From the NCBI RefSeq assembly GCF_002838065.1, contig NZ_PIZU01000043.1:1-37846 (forward strand): a stretch of DNA of 37,846 nt. The letters are read 5' to 3'. The notes beneath the pieces were generated by a model that saw only the letters and a program-made list of their open reading frames with translations, made no database searches and was not told the origin of the DNA. How positions within the stretch are numbered: position 1 is the first letter of the stretch; the number at the start of each line of letters is the position of its first letter. The position numbers and the translations under genes were made by a program. The stretch is from Mycobacterium hubeiense. Its GTDB lineage: Bacteria > Actinomycetota > Actinomycetes > Mycobacteriales > Mycobacteriaceae. This document shows positions 29,644-37,683 of the stretch, piece by piece.

Positions 29644-32643
29644 ATGGTGGACTTCGGGGCTATTGCCAAGCCGGTGGGGCGGCTGGTGGCCACCGCGCAG
29701 AACGGCCTAGAAGTGCTGCGATACGGCGGTCTGGAGACCGGCGCGGTGCCCTCGCCATTCCAGATCGTCGAAAGCGTGCCGATGTACCGGCTGCGGCGGT
29801 ATTTCCCGCCGGACACTCGTCCCGGCGCAAAGCCCCCGGGGCCGCCGGTGCTGATGGTCCACCCGATGATGATGTCGGCGGACATGTGGGACGTCACTCG
29901 CGACGATGGCGCCGTCGGCATCCTGCACCGGTCCGGGATCGACCCGTGGGTGATCGACTTCGGTTCACCCGACAAGGTCGAGGGCGGTATGGAGCGCAAC
30001 CTCGCCGACCACGTCGTCGCGCTGAGCGAAGCGATCGACACCGTCAACACCGTGACCGGCAGAGAAGTCCACCTGGCGGGCTACTCCCAGGGCGGCATGT
30101 TCTGCTACCAGACCGCCGCATACCGCCGCTCCAAGGACCTCGCCAGCATCGTCGCGTTCGGCGCACCGGTAGACACCCTCGCCGGTCTGCCGATGAACCT
30201 GCCCGCAGGCGTGGCCGCTACCGCTGCGGATTTCATGGCCGATCACGTGTTCAGCCGCATCGACATCCCGAGCTGGTTGGCGCGCACCGGTTTTCAGATG
30301 CTCGACCCCATCAAGACCGCACAGGCCCGGCTCGAGTTCCTGCGTCAGCTGCACGACCGGGAGGCGCTGCTCCCGCGCGAGCAGCAGCGACGCTTCCTGG
30401 CCTCGGAAGGCTGGATTGCCTGGTCAGGCCCAGCGATCGCCGAGCTGCTCAAGCAGTTCATCGCGCACAACCGGATGATCACCGGCGGCTTTTCCATTCA
30501 CGGCGAGCTGGTCACGCTGTCCGATATCACGTGCCCGGTGCTGGCAGTCGTCGGCGAAGTCGACGATATCGGACAGCCCGCCGCGGTGCGCGGAATCAAA
30601 CGCGCTGCCCCCCAAGCTGATGTGTACGAGTTCTGCATCCGCGCAGGCCATTTCGGCCTCGTCGTCGGGTCGAAGGCCACCACGCAGACGTGGCCGACGG
30701 TGGCCCAATGGGTCAAGTGGCTCGACGGCAAAGGCGATCTGCCCGACGGCGTCGCACCGATGGCGCTACAGCCCGCAGAACACACCGAGACCGGCGTGAC
30801 GCTCAGCTCGCGGGTGGCGCACGGCGCGACGGCCGCCACCGAAATGGCGTTCGGCCTTGCCCGATCGGCGGCCGACGCGTTGGTCGCGGCGAATAAGTCC
30901 GCACGCACGCTGGCCATCGAGACCGCGCGCACCCTGCCCCGGCTGGCACGCCTCGGTCAGATCAACGATCACACCCGAATCTCATTGGGCCGCATCATGT
31001 CTGAGCAGGCGCGCGGTGCGCCCAACGGCGAGTGCCTACTGTTCGACGGCCGGGTGCACACCTACGAGGCCGTCGACCGCCGCATCAACAACGTGGTGCG
31101 CGGCCTCATCGAGGTGGGCGTGCGCCAGGGCGCTCACGTCGGCGTACTGATGGAGACCCGGCCCAGCGCCTTGGTGGCGATCGCCGCGCTGTCCCGGTTG
31201 GGTGCCGTCGCGGTGTTGATGCCGCCTGATGTGGACCTGGCCGAGGCCGCCCGGCTCGGCGCGGTGTCGGAGATCATCGCCGACCCGAGCAACCTCGACG
31301 CCGCACGCCAACTGCCCATGCGGGTGCTGGTGCTGGGCGGCGGCGAGTCGCGCGATCTGCACGTGCCGGACAACGCCGACGTCGTCGACATGGAAAAGAT
31401 CGACCCCGACGCGGTCGAGCTGCCCGGCTGGTACCGGCCCAACCCCGGGCTCGCACGGGACCTCGCATTCGTCGGTTTCAGTTCCATCGGTGGTGAACTG
31501 ATCGCTCGCCAGATCACCAACTTCCGCTGGGCGTTGTCGGCGTTCGGCACGGCCTCCGCCGCCAACCTGGGCCGCGGCGACACGGTCTACTGCCTCACCC
31601 CGCTGCACCACCAGTCCGGGTTGCTGGTCGCGTTGGGCGGTGCGGTCGTCGGCGGGGCCCGCATCGCGCTGTCGCGGGGGCTGCGGCCGGACCGGTTCGT
31701 TCAGGAGATCCGCCAATACGGGGTCACGGTGGTGTCCTATACCTGGGCGATGCTGCGGGAGGTCATCGATGATCCCTCGTTCTCGCTGACCGGCAGCCAT
31801 CCGGTGCGGCTTTTCATCGGCGCCGGTATGCCGGTGGGGTTGTGGAAACGCGTGATCGAGGTGTTCGAGCCGGCCCATGTGGTCGAGTTCTTCGCCACCA
31901 CCGACGGGCATGCGGTCCTGGCGAACGTGTCGGGCGTCAAGATCGGCAGCAAGGGTCGGCCGCTGCCCGGCGGCGGGCACGTCGAGTTGGCTGCCTACGA
32001 CCCCGACGACGACCTGATCCTCGAGGACCAGCAGGGATTCGTCCGCAAAGCCCGGGCCAACGAGGTGGGTGTGCTGCTGGCGCACCCGCGCGGTCCCGTC
32101 GACCCCACCGCCCCGGTCAAGCGGGGCGTGTTCGCCCCGGCCGACACCTGGGTGTCGACGGAGTTTCTGTTCCGGCGCGACGACGACGGCGACTATTGGC
32201 TGGTCGACAATCGCGGCTCGGTGATCCGCACGGCGCGCGGACCCGTCTTCGCCTCGTCGGTGAACGATGCCGTCGGACGCCTCGACGCGGTGGACCTCGC
32301 GGTGACCTACGGCGTCGAGGTCGGCGGCCGCGAGGTGGCGGTGACGGCGCTCGAGCTTCGGCCGGGCGGCAGCATCCCATCGGCGGACCTGTCCGAGGCG
32401 TTGGCCGACCTGACGGTCGGCAATCCACCCGACATCGTGCACGTGGTGCCGTCGATGGCGCTCAGTGCGTCGTACCGCCCGCTGGTCAGTCCGCTGCGCG
32501 CTGCGGGCATCCCGAAGGCGTCGCGCACATCGTGGTACCTCGATCCGGACACGAAGCGATACAAGCGCCTGACGGTCGCGATCCGCGCCGAACTGGCCGG
32601 AGCAGCACACCGCGCCGCCGCTGACCCGCAGGCACAACAGTGA
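29644..32643 (+). CDS. Bifunctional lipase/PHA-synthase-like and acyl-CoA-synthetase-like protein (Rv1683 type)
   Basis: 999 residues, the same length as M. tuberculosis Rv1683, which is annotated as a long-chain acyl-CoA synthase/lipase. Residues 1-370 are an alpha/beta hydrolase of the PhaC family; the nucleophile is Ser148 in LAGYSQGG where PHA synthases have Cys, with Asp307 or Asp308 (VGEVDD) and His336 (RAGHFGLVVG) completing the triad. Residues 440-985 are an AMP-binding (ANL) domain with FFATTDGHAVLANVSG and DTWVSTEFLFRRDDDGDYWLVDNRG. Its phosphate loop is degenerate (FSSIGGELIARQ, 612-623, instead of the Ser/Thr/Gly-rich loop ending in Lys). A role in storage lipid turnover is inferred from the mycobacterial homologue. 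ATG 29644 follows AGGGGAG. Confidence 0.88.
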   Translation: MVDFGAIAKPVGRLVATAQNGLEVLRYGGLETGAVPSPFQIVESVPMYRLRRYFPPDTRPGAKPPGPPVLMVHPMMMSADMWDVTRDDGAVGILHRSGIDPWVIDFGSPDKVEGGMERNLADHVVALSEAIDTVNTVTGREVHLAGYSQGGMFCYQTAAYRRSKDLASIVAFGAPVDTLAGLPMNLPAGVAATAADFMADHVFSRIDIPSWLARTGFQMLDPIKTAQARLEFLRQLHDREALLPREQQRRFLASEGWIAWSGPAIAELLKQFIAHNRMITGGFSIHGELVTLSDITCPVLAVVGEVDDIGQPAAVRGIKRAAPQADVYEFCIRAGHFGLVVGSKATTQTWPTVAQWVKWLDGKGDLPDGVAPMALQPAEHTETGVTLSSRVAHGATAATEMAFGLARSAADALVAANKSARTLAIETARTLPRLARLGQINDHTRISLGRIMSEQARGAPNGECLLFDGRVHTYEAVDRRINNVVRGLIEVGVRQGAHVGVLMETRPSALVAIAALSRLGAVAVLMPPDVDLAEAARLGAVSEIIADPSNLDAARQLPMRVLVLGGGESRDLHVPDNADVVDMEKIDPDAVELPGWYRPNPGLARDLAFVGFSSIGGELIARQITNFRWALSAFGTASAANLGRGDTVYCLTPLHHQSGLLVALGGAVVGGARIALSRGLRPDRFVQEIRQYGVTVVSYTWAMLREVIDDPSFSLTGSHPVRLFIGAGMPVGLWKRVIEVFEPAHVVEFFATTDGHAVLANVSGVKIGSKGRPLPGGGHVELAAYDPDDDLILEDQQGFVRKARANEVGVLLAHPRGPVDPTAPVKRGVFAPADTWVSTEFLFRRDDDGDYWLVDNRGSVIRTARGPVFASSVNDAVGRLDAVDLAVTYGVEVGGREVAVTALELRPGGSIPSADLSEALADLTVGNPPDIVHVVPSMALSASYRPLVSPLRAAGIPKASRTSWYLDPDTKRYKRLTVAIRAELAGAAHRAAADPQAQQ

Positions 32644-32691
32644 GCGACGTGCCGTGCACACTGTTAGGCTCCCGCTGGCGGAGGAGGATCG

Positions 32692-33231
32692 ATGACATCG
32701 CACAGCGGTAGGCACCGCTACACCGCGAGTGCCGCGTTGGCCCTCGGATTATGGACGGGCTTCGGAGTGCCGGCGGCGTTCGCAGAGCCCGCGCAACCGA
32801 CCGAGACCGAGACCCCGACCGCGGCGGCCGACACCCGCGCTCCCGGCGAGAGCTGCACCGGTGAGGACTGCGCGAAGCCGGTAGAAGGAGAGGCCGCTCC
32901 CGCGAAGATGTCGGCCGACGAAGCGCTCTCGATGATCCACGACGAGTACGCCCAAGGTGATGGCGGCGGCCATGTGTCCAAACTGATCGACGATGTGATG
33001 ACGTTGCGCGCGCAGGGCTTCCGGCCTTCCAATGCGAACGCCGCCGCGCTTGCGCAAGCATTGGAGTATCGGCCCAACCAGGCACCGCTCGTGGAGGCGT
33101 TGAAAGCCACGCTGGCGTATCAGCGCAAACTTCAGGCGCAGGCGGCCGCCCAACCGCAACCCCCGACGTCGATCGGCATCAATCAGACTCCGGAGGGCCA
33201 GCCGCCACCGATCACGATTCCGCTCGGCTGA
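32692..33231 (+). CDS. Small exported protein of unknown function
   Basis: 179 residues from ATG 32692, with GGAGGA 6 bases upstream. A signal peptide is clear: basic start (MTSHSGRHRYTAS), hydrophobic core (AALALGLWTGFGVPA) and an AFA cleavage site near residue 31. The mature part begins with a Thr/Pro/Glu-rich low-complexity stretch containing one cysteine pair (CTGEDC), then a helical domain (MSADEALSMIHDEYAQGDGGGHVSKLIDDVMTLRAQGF ... ALAQALEYRPNQAPLVEALKATLAYQRKLQAQ) and a Pro/Gln-rich tail. I do not recognise the family. It sits 48 bases behind the Rv1683-like gene and just before the Trm112-like gene; M. tuberculosis has those two side by side. Confidence 0.75.
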   Translation: MTSHSGRHRYTASAALALGLWTGFGVPAAFAEPAQPTETETPTAAADTRAPGESCTGEDCAKPVEGEAAPAKMSADEALSMIHDEYAQGDGGGHVSKLIDDVMTLRAQGFRPSNANAAALAQALEYRPNQAPLVEALKATLAYQRKLQAQAAAQPQPPTSIGINQTPEGQPPPITIPLG

Positions 33232-33237
33232 CGCGGC

Positions 33238-33459
33238 GTGGTGCTCGACGACAAGCTGCTCAGCATCCTGGTCTGCCCGCAGGACCGCGGCCCGCTGCTG
33301 TTGATCGACGATGAGTTCCTCTACAACCCGCGGCTGCGACGGGCGTACCGCATCGACGACGGCATCCCCGTCTTGCTCGTCGACGAGGCCGTGGCGGTCA
33401 CCGACGACGCCGAGCACCAGCGGATGCTCGAGCGCGCGAAGTCATCCGAATCCGGGTAA
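33238..33459 (+). CDS. Trm112-family protein (Rv1684-like)
   Basis: 73-residue protein of the UPF0434/Trm112 family: LLSILVCPQDRGPLLLIDDEFLYNPRLRRAYRIDDGIPVLLVDEA is the full signature. Only one Cys (CPQD) of the zinc site remains, as in many bacterial members. Trm112 proteins activate methyltransferases in eukaryotes and archaea; the bacterial role is not settled. GTG 33238 or the adjacent GTG 33241 may be the start. The last 18 bases overlap the end of the convergent tetR gene. Confidence 0.85.
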   Translation: MVLDDKLLSILVCPQDRGPLLLIDDEFLYNPRLRRAYRIDDGIPVLLVDEAVAVTDDAEHQRMLERAKSSESG

Positions 33460-34068
33460 TTCGCCGGTGAGATAGCGCTGGAGGTTCGGCGCGATGGTTT
33501 CGGCGATCTGTTCCACCGGAATCGATTTGAACGGATCCAACTCCAGGATGTAGCGGGCCATCACCACACCCAACAATTGCGACGCCACGAACTGCACCCG
33601 AACCCGACCCGAGCCGGGCGGGTTATCCACGCGGGAACCGATTTCGACGGCGATCACCTCCTGCAGAAACGATCGGAACAGCCCGACGTCGGTGCCCGCC
33701 AGCATCGACCGCAGCGTCGCAATGAATCCCGTCCGCAACTCGTTGTCCCACAACGGCAGAAGCAACGACGGCAGCTTGCGCCCCAGTTCCTCGACTGGCG
33801 TCTCGCGCAGCGGCCCGATGACCTGCATCGGGTCGATGGGGATGTGGATCGCAGCCGCGAACAGTTGCTGCTTGGTGCCGTAGTAGTGATGCACCAGGGC
33901 CGGGTCGACGCCGGCTCGAGCGGCCACCGCGCGGATCGAGGTCTTGTCGATGCCGTTGGCGGCGAACAACTCCCGCGCGCTGTCCAGGATGCGTTCGCGG
34001 GTGTCCGACGTCCCCGGTGGGCGCCCGGGTCGCTTGCGTTCGCGCCCGGGATCCAGTGTGCCGGTCAA
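33442..34068 (-). CDS. TetR family transcriptional regulator
   Basis: 208 residues. The start is TTG 34068, whose last two bases are part of the permease stop (TTGA overlap); the frame extends further upstream only as a shadow of the permease gene. The N-terminus is basic (RERKRPGRPPGTSDTRERIL), followed by the TetR helix-turn-helix at about 25-70 (ELFAANGIDKTSIRAVAARAGVDPALVHHYYGTKQQLF). The C-terminal ligand domain is about 130 residues long (TetR_C-type, with DPMQVIGPLRETPVEELG). Third gene of the exporter operon, orthologue of Rv1685c by position. It is the obvious candidate to bind the tandem palindromes in front of the ATPase gene and so to repress itself and the exporter. Confidence 0.92.
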   Translation of the reverse strand: MTGTLDPGRERKRPGRPPGTSDTRERILDSARELFAANGIDKTSIRAVAARAGVDPALVHHYYGTKQQLFAAAIHIPIDPMQVIGPLRETPVEELGRKLPSLLLPLWDNELRTGFIATLRSMLAGTDVGLFRSFLQEVIAVEIGSRVDNPPGSGRVRVQFVASQLLGVVMARYILELDPFKSIPVEQIAETIAPNLQRYLTGELPGFG

Positions 34069-34820
34069 GGCGTCCGCCGTCGCAATGTCGCAGCGGCCAG
34101 ACACAGCGCCAGGACTGCGAAGCCGATGACGACGATGATGTCGCGCACCGCGATGAACGTCAGATCTGGATACGCGCCGACTTGCTGTAGGGCCTCGAGC
34201 GCATAACTGGCCGGCAGCACATTGCTGATCCACTGCAACCACTCGGGCATGACGTCGCGGGGGACCAGGATTCCGCACAGCAGCAACTGCGGCACGATGA
34301 CCACCGGCATGAACTGCACGGCCTGAAACTCCGTGCGGGCAAAGGCGCTACACAACAGACCGAGTCCGACGCCCAGCACCGCATTGATGATCGCGATGAT
34401 GAACACCAGCGCGGGGCTGCCGGCGGTGTCGAACCCGAGGAACCAGAAGGCCACGATGCAGGCCAGCGTGGCCTGCGCGGCCGCGGCGATCGAGAATGCG
34501 GTGCCGTAGGCGGCCAACAGGTCGATCCGGCGCAGCGGCGTGGTGAGAATGCGCTCCAGCGTTCCCGAAACCCGTTCTCGCTGCATCGTTATCGAGGTGA
34601 TGAGGAACATGACCACGAGCGGGAACACCCCGAGCAGGATGAGGCACGCGGTGTTGAACGGCGACGGCGCACCCGGTCGTGTCGGTGCCTCGGAGAACAT
34701 GAAGTAGATCAGCGTGATGATCAGGCTGGGCACGACGAGAATCATTGCCACGCTGCGGTGGTCGGCGGCCAGCTGACGCAGAATCCGCGCTGTCGTGGCC
34801 AGGTAGGCCTGCGGGCTCAG
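34065..34820 (-). CDS. ABC-2 type transporter permease
   Basis: Membrane half of an exporter (DrrB-like, Rv1686c position). About 251 residues. Six hydrophobic segments: SVAMILVVPSLIITLIYFM, ACLILLGVFPLVVMFLITSI, GTAFSIAAAAQATLACIVAFWFL, ALVFIIAIINAVLGVGLGLLC, MPVVIVPQLLLCGILV and IIVVIGFAVLALCLAAATL. The ABC-2 coupling stretch MQRERVSGTLERILTTPLRRIDLL is well conserved. The start is uncertain: the family N-terminus SPQAYLATTARILRQL follows a CTG at 34820 that overlaps the ATPase stop as CTGA; conventional starts occur only further upstream (to 34883) inside the ATPase gene. The substrate is unknown; lipids or drugs are typical for the family. Confidence 0.88.
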   Translation of the reverse strand: MSPQAYLATTARILRQLAADHRSVAMILVVPSLIITLIYFMFSEAPTRPGAPSPFNTACLILLGVFPLVVMFLITSITMQRERVSGTLERILTTPLRRIDLLAAYGTAFSIAAAAQATLACIVAFWFLGFDTAGSPALVFIIAIINAVLGVGLGLLCSAFARTEFQAVQFMPVVIVPQLLLCGILVPRDVMPEWLQWISNVLPASYALEALQQVGAYPDLTFIAVRDIIVVIGFAVLALCLAAATLRRRTP

Positions 34821-35578
34821 CCGGCTGCGGCCGCGGTGCTGCGCTTGATGACGGACAGGAACGCTTCCTCCAGCGCCGTACATCCCGTGTCCTCTCGTAG
34901 TTTCGACGGTGTGGTGTGCGCCAATAGGTGGCCTTCACGCATCAGCAGCAGTTCGCCGCAGTGATCGGCCTCATCCATGACGTGGCTGGAGACGATCAGT
35001 GTGGTGCCGGCGCGGGCGAGTGCGTGGAACTGCTCCCACAGATCGACCCGCAGCACGGGGTCCAGGCCAACCGTTGGTTCGTCGAGCACCAGCAGTTCCG
35101 GGTGACAGACGAGCGCGGAGGCCAGCGACACCCGAGTGCGTTGGCCGCCAGACAGGTTGCCGCACAAGGCTGTTCGATGATCAGTCAACCCCACCGCTTC
35201 GATCGCATCGTCGGCTGCCTGCGCGTCGGTGCCATAGAGGGCGCCGAAGTACCTGACATTGTCGACCACACGAAGGTCGTCGTAGATCGTCGGCTCTTGG
35301 GTGACATATCCGACGCGGTGGCGCAGTTCCGCCGACCCGGCCGGCCGGCCGAGCACGGTCACGGACCCCGCGGCGACGATCTGCGTTCCCACGATGCAAC
35401 GCATCAGAGTCGTTTTCCCGCAGCCGGACGGCCCGAGCAGCCCGGTGATGGTGCCGCGCGGTATCCGCACCGAGAAATCATGCAGGGCCGGCCGCTTGCC
35501 GCGAATCACCCGCAGGTGCTCGATCGACACGGCGGGTTGCTCATGACCGACTAATTCATCATTCGATGAACTCATCAT
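34817..35578 (-). CDS. ABC transporter ATP-binding protein (exporter, DrrA-like)
   Basis: 253 residues from ATG 35578 (an adjacent ATG lies at 35575). Walker A GPSGCGKTT, Q-loop GYVTQEPTIYDDLRVVDNVRYFGALYG, signature LSGGQRTRVSLASALV, Walker B LLVLDEPTVGLDP and H-loop VSSHVMDEADHCGELLLM are all intact. The open frame continues to a TTG at 35614, but that TTG is part of the TTGACA -35 box of the promoter, so it is not the start. First gene of the operon ATPase-permease-TetR (Rv1687c-1686c-1685c order); the ATG lies inside an operator palindrome. Confidence 0.93.
   Translation of the reverse strand: MMSSSNDELVGHEQPAVSIEHLRVIRGKRPALHDFSVRIPRGTITGLLGPSGCGKTTLMRCIVGTQIVAAGSVTVLGRPAGSAELRHRVGYVTQEPTIYDDLRVVDNVRYFGALYGTDAQAADDAIEAVGLTDHRTALCGNLSGGQRTRVSLASALVCHPELLVLDEPTVGLDPVLRVDLWEQFHALARAGTTLIVSSHVMDEADHCGELLLMREGHLLAHTTPSKLREDTGCTALEEAFLSVIKRSTAAAAG
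35555..35570. promoter_or_regulatory. TetR-type operator 1 (palindrome)
   Basis: TTCATC-ATTC-GATGAA is a perfect 6-4-6 inverted repeat just inside the ATPase coding region. Its centre is 16 bases from that of operator 2, the two sharing TCATC/GATGA half-sites. Confidence 0.65.
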
Positions 35579-35585
35579 GCGATGA
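35572..35585. promoter_or_regulatory. TetR-type operator 2 (palindrome on the start codon)
   Basis: TCATC-ATGC-GATGA is a perfect 5-4-5 inverted repeat that contains both candidate ATG codons and touches the -10 box. Binding of the operon's TetR protein here would block initiation. Confidence 0.65.
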
Positions 35586-35614
35586 ATAGTGCTCCCCGCT
35601 GGAGCCGGTGTCAA
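35586..35614 (-). promoter_or_regulatory. Promoter of the exporter operon
   Basis: On the minus strand a perfect TTGACA (35614-35609), 17 bases, then CACTAT (35591-35586). The start codon ATG 35578 begins 7 bases later, so transcription should start at or next to it (leaderless). Confidence 0.65.
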
Positions 35615-35637
35615 TACGTGCGGGCAGAATCGCTGCG

Positions 35638-36249
35638 ATGAGTGCGGAGCTGTTGGCGTGTGACCCGCCGACCGCGGCCCGACGGCTGCTCGGCGCTGCG
35701 CTGACCGGGCGTGGTGTCAGCGCGATGATCGTCGAGGTAGAAGCCTACGGCGGCCCGCCCGACGGCCCGTGGCCCGACGCGGCGTCGCATTCGTTCCGCG
35801 GGCCGGGCGTACGCAACAAGGTCATGTTCGGTCCCGCCGGGCACCTGTACACCTACCGCAGCCACGGTATCCACGTGTGCGCCAACGTCGTGTGCGCGTA
35901 TGACGGCGTGGCCGGCGCAGTGCTGCTGCGAGCGGCAGCCGTCGAAGCCGGCCTCGACACCGCCCATCGGCGCCGTGGCGAGAGCGTCCGACCGGTGGCG
36001 TTGGCGCGCGGACCGGGCAATCTCTGCTCGGCGCTGGGAATCACCATGGACGACAACGGAATCGACCTGTTCGACGCCGGCTCGCCGATCCGGCTCGCAC
36101 TCGGTGAGGAGCACGTCGCGACGGCCGGACCGCGGGTCGGTGTGAGCAAGGCCGCCGACCGGCCCTGGCGATTCTGGTTGGCCGGTCGCCCGGAAGTGTC
36201 GTTGTATCGCCGGAGTCCACGGGCACCCGCGCCCGGCGACAGCGATTAG
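35638..36249 (+). CDS. mpg: DNA-3-methyladenine glycosylase (AAG/MPG family)
   Basis: Monofunctional base-excision repair glycosylase that removes alkylated purines and hypoxanthine. 203 residues from ATG 35638 (MSAELLACDPPTAARRLLG). Catalytic region IVEVEAYGGPPDG contains the water-activating Glu; HSFRGPGVRNKVMFGPAGHLYTYRSHGIHVCANVV carries the base-flipping Tyr and the His/Arg of the pocket; AGAVLLRAA and LARGPGNLCSALGI are also typical. There is no Shine-Dalgarno; CAGAAT (35625-35630) ends 7 bases before the ATG and may be a leaderless -10. Divergent from the exporter operon with 59 bases between starts. Orthologue of Rv1688. Confidence 0.93.
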   Translation: MSAELLACDPPTAARRLLGAALTGRGVSAMIVEVEAYGGPPDGPWPDAASHSFRGPGVRNKVMFGPAGHLYTYRSHGIHVCANVVCAYDGVAGAVLLRAAAVEAGLDTAHRRRGESVRPVALARGPGNLCSALGITMDDNGIDLFDAGSPIRLALGEEHVATAGPRVGVSKAADRPWRFWLAGRPEVSLYRRSPRAPAPGDSD

Positions 36250-36325
36250 GTGGTGGGCGGCCTTCCGGCGGCGCGCTGACTCGGCCACGTGCGGTCGCGC
36301 CGCTTGCATGCGGGAAGATCGACGT

Positions 36326-37612
36326 GTGGGTACGGACATCCTCGACGAGTTGGAGTGGCGCGGGCTGGTTGCGCAGTCGACCGACCGTGACGCGCTGGCG
36401 GAGCAGCTTGCCGCCGGTCCCGTCACGGTTTACTCCGGGTTCGACCCGACCGCGCCGAGCCTGCACGCCGGACACCTGATTCCGCTGCTGACACTGCGGC
36501 GGTTTCAACAGGCGGGTCATCGGCCGATCGTGTTGGCGGGTGGCGCCACGGGGATGATCGGTGATCCTCGCGACACCGGGGAGCGCACCCTCAATACAGC
36601 CGACACCGTCGCCGAATGGACCGAGCGAATCCGCGGGCAGTTGGAACGGTTTGTGGATTTCGACGACTCACCGATCGCCGCGGTGGTGGAGAACAACGTG
36701 ACGTGGACAGGTGCGTTGTCGACGATCGAGTTTCTCCGCGATGTCGGTAAACACTTCTCGGTCAACGTCATGCTCGACCGCGACACGGTCAGGCGTCGGC
36801 TGGAGGGCGAGGGCATCTCCTACACCGAGTTCAGCTACATGCTGCTGCAGGCCAACGACTATGTGGAGCTTCACCAGCGGTACGGATGTTCGCTGCAGAT
36901 CGGCGGGTCGGACCAGTGGGGCAACATCATCGCGGGGGTCCGGCTGGTACGCCAGAAGCTCGGCGCCACCGTGCACGCTTTGACGACGCCGCTGGTCACC
37001 GACTCCGAGGGCAAGAAGTTCGGCAAGTCGACGGGCGGCGGAAGCCTGTGGCTGGACCCGGACATGACGAGCCCGTACGCCTGGTATCAGTACTTCATCA
37101 ACACCGCCGATGCCGACGTCATGCGCTACCTGCGCTGGTTCACCTTCCTCGGGCCCGACGAGCTCGCCGAACTGCAGGAGGCGACGGACGAGCGGGCGCA
37201 TGAGCGGGCGGCACAGCGCCGCCTCGCGCGGGAGCTGACCACGATGGTGCATGGTGAGGCCGCGACGCGGTCAGTGGAGCATGCCAGTCGGGCGCTGTTC
37301 GGCCGGGGCGAGCTCGCCGAGTTGGATGAGCCGACGCTGGGCGCTGCGCTACGTGAGGCGTCGGTCGCCGAGCTCGAGCCCGGCGGTCCTGATGCGATCA
37401 CCGACCTGTTGGTGGCTGCCGGCCTGGTGCCGAGCAAGGGGGCCGCGCGGCGCACGATCGGCGAGGGCGGGGCGTACGTCAATAATGTCCGGATCGACAG
37501 CGAGGACTGGGTGCCGCAGCCGTCGGACTTCCTGCACGGCCGATGGCTGGTGCTGCGTCGGGGCAAGCGGAATATTGCCGGCATCCAGAAGGCTGATGGA
37601 AGGGCGGGATGA
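36326..37612 (+). CDS. tyrS: Tyrosine--tRNA ligase
   Basis: Class I synthetase charging tRNA-Tyr; homodimer. 428 residues from GTG 36326, giving the family N-terminus ILDELEWRGLVAQSTD. The HIGH-like motif is HAGH (47-50), and the KMSKS-like motif KFGKS (231-235). The Tyr site includes VYSGFDPTAPSLHAGH, YMLLQANDYVELH and QIGGSDQWGNI. The C-terminal S4-like RNA-binding domain covers about 360-420 (LLVAAGLVPSKGAARRTIGEGGAYVNNVRI). The start is preferred over 36308 because it follows a weak GGGAAGA and matches homologues. Followed directly by an rRNA operon promoter region. Confidence 0.96.
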   Translation: MGTDILDELEWRGLVAQSTDRDALAEQLAAGPVTVYSGFDPTAPSLHAGHLIPLLTLRRFQQAGHRPIVLAGGATGMIGDPRDTGERTLNTADTVAEWTERIRGQLERFVDFDDSPIAAVVENNVTWTGALSTIEFLRDVGKHFSVNVMLDRDTVRRRLEGEGISYTEFSYMLLQANDYVELHQRYGCSLQIGGSDQWGNIIAGVRLVRQKLGATVHALTTPLVTDSEGKKFGKSTGGGSLWLDPDMTSPYAWYQYFINTADADVMRYLRWFTFLGPDELAELQEATDERAHERAAQRRLARELTTMVHGEAATRSVEHASRALFGRGELAELDEPTLGAALREASVAELEPGGPDAITDLLVAAGLVPSKGAARRTIGEGGAYVNNVRIDSEDWVPQPSDFLHGRWLVLRRGKRNIAGIQKADGRAG

Positions 37613-37648
37613 CCGCTCGGAGCCGAAACACGCCGTCCATCAGGCGAT

Positions 37649-37677
37649 TTGACTCCGAGTTTTCCCTCACGTAACTT
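37649..37677 (+). promoter_or_regulatory. Ribosomal RNA operon promoter (rrnB-type P1)
   Basis: TTGACT (37649-37654), 17 bases, TAACTT (37672-37677). It lies 37 bases behind tyrS and before a typical mycobacterial rRNA leader, so transcription would start near 37684. Confidence 0.7.
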
Positions 37678-37683
37678 GATCAC

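Noticed and set aside
31036..32715. 559-codon open frame on the minus strand
   Set aside because: Exactly antisense to the second half of the Rv1683-like gene, His/Asp/Gln-rich composition typical of a shadow frame, no start signals.
35579..35614. Longer ATPase start at TTG 35614
   Set aside because: The TTG belongs to a perfect TTGACA -35 box with a -10 element 17 bases away, and the added residues are not family-like.
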